A stretch of 6,736 bases of DNA, taken from the NCBI GenBank assembly GCA_039812685.1, contig JBDIBB010000191.1:1-6736 (forward strand), given 5' to 3'. This document shows, in pieces, positions 1 to 5,184 of the stretch; the stretch's first letter is position 1; the number at the start of each line of letters is the position of its first letter. The notes under the pieces are model-generated. The model did not search any database and was not told where the DNA came from. It saw only the letters and a list, made by a program, of their open reading frames with translations. The position numbers and the translations under genes were made by a program. The DNA comes from JBDIBB01 sp039812685 (lineage in GTDB: Bacteria; Acidobacteriota; Vicinamibacteria; Vicinamibacterales; JAFNAJ01).

Positions 1-1
1 G

Positions 2-712
2 CTAACCTATCGCTCGTTCCAAGTGCACAGCGAGGCCGACCTGCAGCGGGTGCAGGACTTCATCCGCATGCGTCCGATCGACTTTCGGGGGGCATTCTCG
101 CCGAGGCAACCGCGACTGAAGCAGGCTGCGTGGACGCCGTCGCCAAACGTCCCGTTGCCGCCCACCTTACGAACGTCGAGGAATCGTGTGCCCCCTGAGT
201 TCGCGACTGTTGGTGCCGAACAGGGCCCCTGCAACTGCTGCCCAACCTGTGAGTGCGGTGGGTACTGGTTTGCGCAGGTCAGAGTCAAGGATCCGTTGTA
301 TTTCTTCGATATTGCGGTGACGAACACGCGCCTGAACTGGTCCCGCTGGTTTGTCCGGCCAGAGGAGAACCTCTGCGAGCTCGAGGGATGGACTGGATCC
401 TACTCGTGTTGGGCTGTGCCGGAGGCGCCGTTGCCTTGGCCGTTCAACACGCATTGGTACGTCGCTGGTTGCTACGCGATGGACGAGGACCATCCGCGCA
501 CCGATCGGTATGCCAGGTCGCAGCGAAACGGAATCTACTACAACTACGACTTCGGCTCGCCGAGCGAGGTCACCTGGGTCGACGACTCCGCATACGCCGC
601 TGTCTTCGGGAATTGGGTCGATGTCGGCTTCTGGCACCATGAAGGCGGTGAAGCGACAACACTGATATACGGCGTTTTCAACGACTACGGCTACAACGGC
701 TGCGTGATGTAG
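2..712 (+). CDS. Uncharacterised Cys- and aromatic-rich protein, 5' end outside the window
   Basis: The frame is open from position 2 to the TAG at 710-712, so the gene probably starts upstream. A GTG at 23 is the first possible start inside the window (229 residues), but no Shine-Dalgarno sequence precedes it. I do not recognise the family. Numbering from that GTG, residues 1-65 are Pro/Arg-rich and hydrophilic. A tight cysteine cluster follows (CNCCPTCEC, residues 70-78), and further Cys lie near 118, 129, 150 and 227. The second half is very rich in Trp, Tyr and Phe with many Asp and Gly, a composition typical of compact beta-rich secreted or surface domains. No signal peptide can be judged because the N terminus is missing. 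The cysteines could form disulphides or bind a metal. The stop lies 11 bp before the membrane-protein gene, suggesting co-transcription. Coding status is supported by length and protein-like composition; function is unknown. Confidence 0.7.
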   Translation, partial: LTYRSFQVHSEADLQRVQDFIRMRPIDFRGAFSPRQPRLKQAAWTPSPNVPLPPTLRTSRNRVPPEFATVGAEQGPCNCCPTCECGGYWFAQVRVKDPLYFFDIAVTNTRLNWSRWFVRPEENLCELEGWTGSYSCWAVPEAPLPWPFNTHWYVAGCYAMDEDHPRTDRYARSQRNGIYYNYDFGSPSEVTWVDDSAYAAVFGNWVDVGFWHHEGGEATTLIYGVFNDYGYNGCVM

Positions 713-723
713 GCGGCTCGAAC

Positions 724-1329
724 ATGTTTACCGAGCAGTTAGCTGCTGCCGGCTCGTGGGCCTTGATGTGCGCAGCACTCTCTCCTCTGCTTTCGGGGCG
801 CCCCCCGTTGATCTCGCTAGTGGCAGCATCGGTTCTTTGGGTGACGGTGGCTCTGCCGCTTCAGCTGAGGCTAGACGGCGTTTCTGGCGCTAGGCCGATC
901 GTGTGGAGTGTCAGCGGGTGGTGCTCGGGGCTCTGCGTCGGCGCCCTGGTGCTCTGGATCGCGCCGGAGCGTGACCTCCTGGATCTGCTGGCCGTGTTCG
1001 TTGCCGCGGGCGTCTTTGGACTGGTATACGGGTTCGCCCTGGCGACCGCGCAGTTTCCTAGCTGTCCGATTCGGCATCGAATTCTGGTGGCTTGTCTCGT
1101 CGCTGTGGGCCACACCGTGGCTTGCTATGCCGCCGTTTGCATCTACGTTGTCGCCGGGAACGCCGCGCCGAAGACAGTCACGGGGCTGGTGAACGACCGC
1201 GCGGCCGTGGCGCTCGGGTGGGGTGCCTCGGGAGTAATCCTGGGACTCTTGAGTGGAACCGTGACCCGAGTCGCACGCTTGCGACTGTGCGGCTGGGGCG
1301 AACGCCGGGCCGTTCGGACTTCGGGCTGA
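724..1329 (+). CDS. Small polytopic inner-membrane protein, unknown function
   Basis: The product is 201 residues from the ATG at 724, only 11 bp after the preceding stop. GGCGG at 714-718 is a weak ribosome site, so translation may depend on coupling to the upstream gene. Hydrophobic stretches suggest about six membrane segments, near residues 7-24, 28-48, 60-80, 85-108, 117-143 and 160-180, separated by short loops with charged residues (for example an Arg-rich loop around 114-117). The C terminus is Arg-rich (RVARLRLCGWGERR), which by the positive-inside rule would place it in the cytoplasm. No transporter signature, catalytic motif or lipid-attachment box is visible. The pairing with a Cys-rich, possibly extracytoplasmic protein suggests that the two act together at the cell envelope, but that rests only on adjacency. 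The segment count was made by eye. Confidence 0.75.
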   Translation: MFTEQLAAAGSWALMCAALSPLLSGRPPLISLVAASVLWVTVALPLQLRLDGVSGARPIVWSVSGWCSGLCVGALVLWIAPERDLLDLLAVFVAAGVFGLVYGFALATAQFPSCPIRHRILVACLVAVGHTVACYAAVCIYVVAGNAAPKTVTGLVNDRAAVALGWGASGVILGLLSGTVTRVARLRLCGWGERRAVRTSG

Positions 1330-1590
1330 CGGGCGTCTGCCAGACGGCAGTTGAGCGCACGGGATTCCGGCAGTCCGCCGGCAGTCTCCAGCGGCCTGTG
1401 GACGCTCCGGCTTCCAGCGCGCAGCCACGCCATCGGTGCAGGCGATGCGCGCCATCGAGAGTCATTGCGAATGGCGGTTCCAGCCGCAAGCGCCAACCAT
1501 TGCGGCTGCTGGCGGGGGACCCGGCGGCGGACGCCCGGCAGCGTCATGGTTGCCGGGAGATGGCACAACCGGCGTGAGTTGGTCTCTCGC

Positions 1591-1620
1591 TTGCACAGCG
1601 GCGCCGAGTCGTCGTATAAG
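1591..1620 (+). promoter_or_regulatory. Candidate sigma70-type promoter for the winged-helix gene pair
   Basis: TTGCAC at 1591-1596 and TATAAG at 1615-1620 are separated by 18 bases. The -10 element matches the consensus at five of six positions; the -35 keeps only the TTG. Initiation about seven bases downstream would give a 5' leader of roughly 220 nt before the ATG at 1849. It was found by eye in GC-rich DNA, where an AT-rich -10 stands out, but one such match can arise by chance. Confidence 0.35.
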
Positions 1621-1658
1621 CGAACAGGCAGACGTCGACTGCTGGCCCCCTTCGCCGA

Positions 1659-1692
1659 GGCGCGGGGGCCGAACCCGAAGTTCGGCCGCGCC
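1659..1692 (+). repeat. Stable hairpin in the putative leader of the winged-helix pair
   Basis: GGCCGAAC (1667-1674) and GTTCGGCC (1680-1687) form a perfect 8-bp stem around the five-base loop CCGAA. The stem continues below a three-G bulge (1664-1666) with GGCGC (1659-1663) pairing to GCGCC (1688-1692), giving 13 base pairs in all. No U tract follows, so it is not a classical intrinsic terminator. It lies about 30 nt downstream of the predicted start of transcription and could be a protein-binding or attenuating leader structure. Confidence 0.5.
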
Positions 1693-1836
1693 GCCACGGC
1701 CCCGAGCTTGGGTCCCCCCAGACCACGCCCTGAACGCCGCGCGGCACAACGCCCGTGACGCTCAGCGCCTTCCTGAATCGCCCCGCGCGGCAACCGCCCG
1801 GGCGCCTTCACGAACAACCCAACGCAACGCCATGTC

Positions 1837-1843
1837 GGGAGGA
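1837..1843 (+). promoter_or_regulatory. Strong ribosome binding site for the Asp/Arg-rich gene
   Basis: GGGAGGA at 1837-1843 is a near-perfect Shine-Dalgarno sequence five bases before the ATG at 1849. It fixes that start over the open frames upstream. Confidence 0.85.
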
Positions 1844-1848
1844 CAGCC

Positions 1849-2718
1849 ATGTTCGATCCGCGAGATGACGCGCGCGACCGTGAAGGCGGCGAGGGCCGTG
1901 CGCCAGTGTACGAAGGCCGCGACCGCGACGACCTGGACGCGCGCGACGGCCTGATGCGCGACCTCGACCTGCCACGCGGCGAGGAGCGCGAGCTGGTGGT
2001 GGACCGCGACCGCGTCTACGAGCTGAACGGCGAGGACAGCCGCACGCTGGCCGCCGTCGGCGCCTTTCGCGTCGTCCCCGAGCACGACCTCGATGCCGAC
2101 CACGACACCCTCGAACACCTGCGCGACGAGGGCCTCGTCGAGACGGTAGACCTGGGCGACAACGAGCGCGGGCTGACGCTCACGCGCGAGGGGCGTGACC
2201 TGCTCGATGCCCATCCGCTCGACCGCGAGGACGGGCCCTCCCAGGCGTTCTACGCAGGCGTCGGCCGGGAGCGCGAGCTGGACCACGACTCGCACCTGTA
2301 CTCGACCTACCGACAGGAGGAGGCGCGGCTCCGCGACGAGCACGACGGGCTCGCGGTGCGGCGTGTCGTCCTGGAGCAGGACCTGAAGCGCGAGTACCAG
2401 GAGTTCTTGCAGGAACACAACCGCGGCCGCGCCGACAGCGACGGCCGGCCGGACCGAGACGAGCACGAAGTCCGGGAGTGGGCGCGCGACCACGACCTGC
2501 CGTACTTCGACGCGCAGGTGCACTTCCCGGACTACCGCATCGAGTACGAGGTCGACGGGCGCGAGCTGCATCAGGACGTCGAGCTGTTCACGCCGCACTA
2601 CCGCGGCGCTCATGCCGCCAGCCACGCCAGGACGGGGTTCCAAGTCTACGTCGTCGGCTCACGTGGGGGCGGCGGCCGTTCCGTGCCGCGTCCCCGTGGG
2701 ATGGAGGAGTTTCTGTGA
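1849..2718 (+). CDS. Highly charged winged-helix protein with a degenerate nuclease-like C terminus
   Basis: The product is 289 residues, with its start set by a strong ribosome site. Composition is extreme: Asp, Arg and Glu dominate, especially in residues 1-60, with repeated RD/DR pairs that suggest a disordered polyelectrolyte tail. Residues about 58-125 look like a winged helix: a first helix (SRTLAAVGAFRVV), a probable recognition helix (DTLEHLRDEGLVETV), then a wing and helix (RGLTLTREGRDLLDAH). A charged helical region with coiled-coil character runs to about 205. The C-terminal part has FPDYRIEY (D228) followed by DVELFT (E245), reminiscent of the PD-(D/E)XK nuclease fold but with Phe247 where the catalytic Lys would be, so activity is doubtful. 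The general layout recalls the replication-relaxation family of mobile elements; that link is a weak inference. The gene overlaps the next one by GTGA, so the two products probably act together, most likely on element DNA. Confidence 0.85.
   Translation: MFDPRDDARDREGGEGRAPVYEGRDRDDLDARDGLMRDLDLPRGEERELVVDRDRVYELNGEDSRTLAAVGAFRVVPEHDLDADHDTLEHLRDEGLVETVDLGDNERGLTLTREGRDLLDAHPLDREDGPSQAFYAGVGRERELDHDSHLYSTYRQEEARLRDEHDGLAVRRVVLEQDLKREYQEFLQEHNRGRADSDGRPDRDEHEVREWARDHDLPYFDAQVHFPDYRIEYEVDGRELHQDVELFTPHYRGAHAASHARTGFQVYVVGSRGGGGRSVPRPRGMEEFL
2703..2718 (+). promoter_or_regulatory. Ribosome site and GTGA stop/start overlap coupling the pair
   Basis: GGAGG at 2703-2707 lies seven bases before GTG at 2715-2717. 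This GTG overlaps the TGA stop (2716-2718) of the upstream gene in the form GTGA. The arrangement sets the start of the second gene at 2715, although its frame is open further upstream, and implies translational coupling. Confidence 0.85.
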
Positions 2719-3872
2719 GCTACGAGTACCCCCGCAACGACACGTACGACAGCGTCACCGAGGCGCGCGTGCAGGCCCTCGCGGCCTTCGGCTTCACGCC
2801 GCGGCAGCGGCAGTTCCTCGTGACGGTGATGGTCCACGCCGGCGCCTTCCTGGAGCGCCAGTACTGCGCCTTCACGGGCACCGCGCGCGGCCAGAACAGC
2901 CGCGAGTTCGTCGCCCGGTTGGTGGCGCGTGGATTCGCTCACGCCATCGAGCCGGGACCAGTCCGACGCGGACGGCTGTACCATGTGCACCACAAGCCGC
3001 TCTACGAAGCGATCGGCCAAGATGACAACCGTAATCGACGCCTCCGCTCGGTCGGTCAGATGGTCGAGCGGGTGATGATCCTGGATGCCGTGCTCGGTGA
3101 CCGGCACTGCTGGTGGCTCAGTCCGGAAGACGACAAGCGGCGGTTCTTCGCGCTCAAGCGGGACAACTACCTGCGTCCGGAGGACTACCCGCACATCGCG
3201 TTCGGCAGCGGCCGCCAGCGCGCCATTCGGTGCTTCCCGGACAAGCTGCCGATCGGGGTCGAGAAGGGCCGCGCGGACCACCTCATTCTGCTGTATCTCG
3301 TGAACCGGAGGATGCCCGTGGACTTCCGCCAGTTCCTGATCCGCCATGCCGGACTGCTTCGGTTCGTGCACACCTGGGCGCTCCGGCTGCTCGTCCCGCG
3401 CCGCTTCAGGAGGGCCGTCTCGCTCTACAAGGCGGCCGTCCGGGAGGAACTGTGGACGCCCATGAACCCCAGCGTGACGAAGGCCCTGGAGACGTACTTC
3501 CCGGAGTGTCAGTCCACGGGCGCACACGTCGGCGACCCGGCGGACGTTTACATCCGGCGGGAGTTCCGGAAGCAGGGGAACCCGAAGATCCAGTCGCTGT
3601 ATCGCGCGTGGCGACGACAGGGCAATAGGGTGCTCTGGGAGGCGCCCTCGACCACCCTCGCGGACGACCACGCGCGCGGCTGTTCGACGGTGGAAGTGGA
3701 GTGCCTGAACCGTCAGTACCTGCAGCTCTCGGGGGCGATGGACCGCGACGCCTGGGCCAAGAGGGGGGCCAAGCGAAAACCGCGTCAGGTTAGCCCCCTT
3801 GTTTCGGTGCCCTCACCAGCCCCTCTCTCCCCCCTGGCTGGCCATGACCACGCACCGCAGGCAAACGCTTGA
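2715..3872 (+). CDS. Winged-helix protein of a mobile element, partner of the charged protein
   Basis: The product is 385 residues from the GTG at 2715, chosen for its ribosome site and GTGA overlap. The frame runs open upstream to 2478, but that part only shadows the previous gene. Residues about 18-101 form a plausible winged helix: helix ARVQALAAFGF, helix PRQRQFLVTVMVHAGAF, ERQYCAFTG, a probable recognition helix SREFVARLVARGFAHAI, and a wing (RRGRLYHVHHKPLYEAIG). Residues 105-300 are a basic, mixed alpha/beta region with FPDKLPIGV and LVPRRFRRAVSLYKAAVREEL. I recall similar unnamed proteins in integrative elements of high-GC soil bacteria, next to charged partners like the upstream gene, but I know no established function. 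The last 35 residues are Lys/Arg- then Pro/Ser-rich and look disordered. The protein is probably a DNA-binding component of replication, mobilisation or element control. No nuclease, relaxase or ATPase motif is visible. Confidence 0.87.
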   Translation: MSYEYPRNDTYDSVTEARVQALAAFGFTPRQRQFLVTVMVHAGAFLERQYCAFTGTARGQNSREFVARLVARGFAHAIEPGPVRRGRLYHVHHKPLYEAIGQDDNRNRRLRSVGQMVERVMILDAVLGDRHCWWLSPEDDKRRFFALKRDNYLRPEDYPHIAFGSGRQRAIRCFPDKLPIGVEKGRADHLILLYLVNRRMPVDFRQFLIRHAGLLRFVHTWALRLLVPRRFRRAVSLYKAAVREELWTPMNPSVTKALETYFPECQSTGAHVGDPADVYIRREFRKQGNPKIQSLYRAWRRQGNRVLWEAPSTTLADDHARGCSTVEVECLNRQYLQLSGAMDRDAWAKRGAKRKPRQVSPLVSVPSPAPLSPLAGHDHAPQANA

Positions 3873-3899
3873 CGTAGCGAGTGTTGCCACGCCTGTCGA

Positions 3900-3928
3900 G
3901 GCGAGGCGGCGCTGTCTGCCGCCTCGTC
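3900..3928 (+). terminator. GC-rich hairpin after the winged-helix pair, possible terminator
   Basis: CGAGGCGGC (3902-3910) pairs perfectly with GCCGCCTCG (3918-3926) around a seven-base loop. One G-T and one G-C pair extend it to an 11-bp stem. It starts 28 bases after the stop at 3872, a natural place for a terminator. No T tract follows, so it may instead act as an RNA-stabilising hairpin or belong to the adjacent repeat cluster. Confidence 0.45.
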
Positions 3929-3960
3929 GGAACATGTCGCGCCCGGTGTCGCAACAGAGA

Positions 3961-4036
3961 CGATGGCGTGAACGACCCCGGTGTGCTGCCCAGCCCCTGA
4001 CCCCAGGGCGCAGGGACGGGGTCGTTCACGCCATCG
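3961..4036. repeat. Perfect 20-bp inverted repeat with a 36-nt loop
   Basis: Bases 3961-3980 (CGATGGCGTG, then AACGACCCCG) are the exact reverse complement of 4017-4036. The 36-base loop (3981-4016) holds a further small pair, CCCTG and CAGGG around ACCC. Twenty uninterrupted pairs are far beyond chance here. There is no T tract and no gene ends immediately before it. Palindromes of this size occur as REP-like elements mobilised by single-strand Y1 transposases, as ends of small non-autonomous elements, and near transfer or replication origins; I cannot tell which applies. Confidence 0.9.
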
Positions 4037-4264
4037 GGTGTCTTCGCCGCGTGTGGACGAACGCGTATCCAGTGCCTGCAGAACGATCGCACCCGCCAAG
4101 CGACGCAGATCAGTGACGAGATCCAGCCCCAGAAGTGAGCCGGCGAAACAGCGCGGCGCGCGCTTGGCGGACGGACCACGTTGTGTCGACGTCGCAGTCC
4201 GTGTTCGATCCGGCGATCGCGCGCTCCACCATCGCGTCAACGATGCTGGCGCCGTGCTCGGTGC

Positions 4265-4323
4265 GGTCAATGCTCTCCGCGTCGCTCCGACCCGGCCCGT
4301 GGCCGGGCCTGCGGGCATTGACC
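4265..4323. repeat. Nested inverted repeat (9-bp outer, 7-bp inner stem)
   Basis: GGTCAATGC (4265-4273) is the reverse complement of GCATTGACC (4315-4323). Inside lies a second perfect stem, CCCGGCC (4291-4297), loop CGT, GGCCGGG (4301-4307). Together they could form a two-tier stem-loop or cruciform. No adjacent gene explains it. Confidence 0.6.
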
Positions 4324-4455
4324 ACGCCTGCGCGCGGCTCCGGTCGGCGAATACGCGATGGTGGCGAGTGGTCGCCGGTCACGGCATCTGCGGAGCCGTG
4401 CATTCGGCGCAAAGTGCACCCGGACGACGAACGACCCTGCGGTGCTGCTGCACAT

Positions 4456-4481
4456 GCTGCACTCTGTCGCGCTGCACTCTG
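4456..4481. repeat. Short direct repeat GCTGCACTCTG, 15-bp period
   Basis: GCTGCACTCTG occurs at 4456-4466 and 4471-4481, and a partial copy (GCTGCAC) lies at 4447-4453. Two full copies are too few to be called iterons with confidence. Confidence 0.45.
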
Positions 4482-4484
4482 CGA

Positions 4485-4513
4485 TTGACGACGGCCTCGC
4501 GCGGGCGTAACGT
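4485..4513 (+). promoter_or_regulatory. Possible promoter in the gene-poor region
   Basis: TTGACG (4485-4490) matches the -35 consensus at five of six positions. It is followed after exactly 17 bases by TAACGT (4508-4513), which keeps the T-A and final T of a -10 box. It reads toward the small gene and recombinase, but 430 bp before the nearest start. It was found by eye and may be chance. Confidence 0.25.
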
Positions 4514-4932
4514 GAGGCTATCTCGCCAGTGCGATAGGGCACTCCTCTGGTTCGCCATCATGGCCTCCAGAGCGCGCATTCCGCCGGCGCCCCCAGGGCA
4601 CGGGTCGGAGCGCACCTTCACCACACCGCAGTCTGTCGCCGGACGATCGGTCCGCGCACAGCAGGCGGCACGTCAGGGCTCCTCGTTGCGTGTCGTTCCC
4701 AGGACCACCCGCAGCCGCGAAGCCGCGTTCACCGCAGGCGCGATCACGCCCTGATCTGGCTGGACGCTGCGTAGACGGTCAGCCCACGTCGGCGACCGTC
4801 GCCGCTCGGAGCACAGCTCCCGCGGATGATGCCGGCGCCACGCCGCATCCGCGCTCCACCGACACGGCGCGTCGACCGCCATATCGACGCGCCGGAGCGA
4901 GCCACCCACTCGACACGGGCACTCGTGCACTT

Positions 4933-4937
4933 GGGGA
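4933..4937 (+). promoter_or_regulatory. Ribosome binding site for the 60-residue protein
   Basis: GGGGA at 4933-4937 lies five bases before the ATG at 4943. This favours that ATG over the in-frame GTG at 4925 and over the longer frame open from 4826. Confidence 0.55.
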
Positions 4938-4942
4938 CCGCG

Positions 4943-5125
4943 ATGGATGTGTCTGAACGCGCGGACGTTGCGCCGGAAACGGTCTCGATCCAGCGATGGC
5001 GCGAACTGCTCGGCGATGACGCCGACGCGCTGTCGGGCGATGACGTGCGCGACATTGTGCGGCACGCCGATGCGATGGCGCGCATCCTAGTCGTCCTGGC
5101 GTTGCAGGACGGCCGCATCCACTGA
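4943..5125 (+). CDS. 60-residue acidic helical protein upstream of the recombinase
   Basis: The ATG at 4943 with its ribosome site gives 60 residues. The upstream continuation of the frame to 4826 is Arg/Pro-rich and unlike the rest, so I discard it. Residues 14-55 look helical: SIQRWRELLGDDADALSGDD, then VRDIVRHADAMARILVVLAL, which reads as an amphipathic helix, an acidic turn and a second hydrophobic helix. I recall small proteins with a similar RWRELLGxDADxLS...RxHADAMA pattern directly before serine recombinases in other mobile elements; this is memory, not a search. The gene ends 59 bp before the recombinase start on the same strand. A role as a directionality factor or regulator of the recombinase fits size and position but is inference. 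A DNA-binding motif is not obvious, so a protein-protein partner is equally possible. Confidence 0.75.
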   Translation: MDVSERADVAPETVSIQRWRELLGDDADALSGDDVRDIVRHADAMARILVVLALQDGRIH

Positions 5126-5148
5126 CGCCGATGCCGCGACGACACCGC

Positions 5149-5177
5149 TTGCCGGCACCCGGCGCCGGGGCTAAGCT
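5149..5177 (+). promoter_or_regulatory. Possible recombinase promoter with a 12-bp palindrome as spacer operator
   Basis: CCCGGCGCCGGG at 5158-5169 is a perfect 12-bp palindrome ending 15 bases before the recombinase ATG. It sits between TTGCCG (5149-5154) and TAAGCT (5172-5177), which have -35/-10 spacing of 17, although the -10 keeps only T-A...T. A dimeric repressor bound there would block the promoter. Initiation about seven bases past the -10 would fall at or next to the ATG, giving a leaderless message, in line with the absence of a close Shine-Dalgarno. The palindrome is certain; its role is inference. Confidence 0.35.
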
Positions 5178-5184
5178 GACGGAC

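Larger units (their letters stand above)
1330..1848. other. Non-coding leader/spacer between the membrane gene and the winged-helix pair
   Basis: These 519 bases carry overlapping open frames in several phases, but the translations are Arg/Pro/Ala-rich with no family resemblance, so I treat the stretch as non-coding. Close to the upstream stop is a weak hairpin, CTGCC (1337-1341), loop AGAC, GGCAG (1346-1350), without a T tract. A short tandem repeat follows, CCGGCAGTC at 1367-1375 and again at 1378-1386. The second half contains the candidate promoter and the hairpin listed separately. Confidence 0.6.
3873..4942. other. Gene-poor, repeat-bearing region
   Basis: About 1.07 kb lie between the winged-helix pair and the small gene before the recombinase. 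Long open frames exist on both strands, the largest being 3981-4754 on the + strand. Their translations are dominated by Arg, Ala, Pro and Cys with no recognisable domains, as expected of chance frames in GC-rich DNA. The region holds the inverted repeats at 3900-3928, 3961-4036 and 4265-4323, a short direct repeat at 4456-4481 and a possible promoter at 4485-4513. It could hold an origin, a transfer site or remnants of another element; no sequence here identifies which. Confidence 0.6.

Noticed and set aside
1436..1954. 172-codon + strand frame overlapping the start of the charged-protein gene
   Set aside because: It overlaps the well-supported start at 1849, crosses the leader hairpin, and shows only Ala/Arg/Thr-rich low-complexity translation.
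1762..2643. 293-codon open frame on the - strand, antisense to the Asp/Arg-rich gene
   Set aside because: Its Val/Leu/Ala-rich sequence is the direct mirror of the repeated Asp/Arg/Glu codons on the + strand. The + strand frame has a strong ribosome site and coupled downstream gene.
2478..2714. Upstream extension of the second winged-helix frame
   Set aside because: The extension is Arg/Pro-rich out-of-frame shadow of the preceding gene. The ribosome site at 2703-2707 and the GTGA overlap set the start at 2715.
2646..3671. 341-codon open frame on the - strand opposite the second winged-helix gene
   Set aside because: GC-rich third positions remove stops from the antisense frame. The translation has no domain-like features, and the + strand gene is well supported.
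4110..4412. 100-codon - strand frame with a somewhat protein-like stretch (DAMVERAIAGSNTDCDVDTT)
   Set aside because: One short plausible segment is not enough: the rest is Arg/Pro-rich, it crosses the nested stem-loop, and no start signal is evident. It might be a decayed gene fragment.
3981..4754. 257-codon + strand frame in the gene-poor region
   Set aside because: It begins inside the loop of the long palindrome, is dominated by Arg, Ala, Cys and Pro, and has no ribosome site or recognisable domain.
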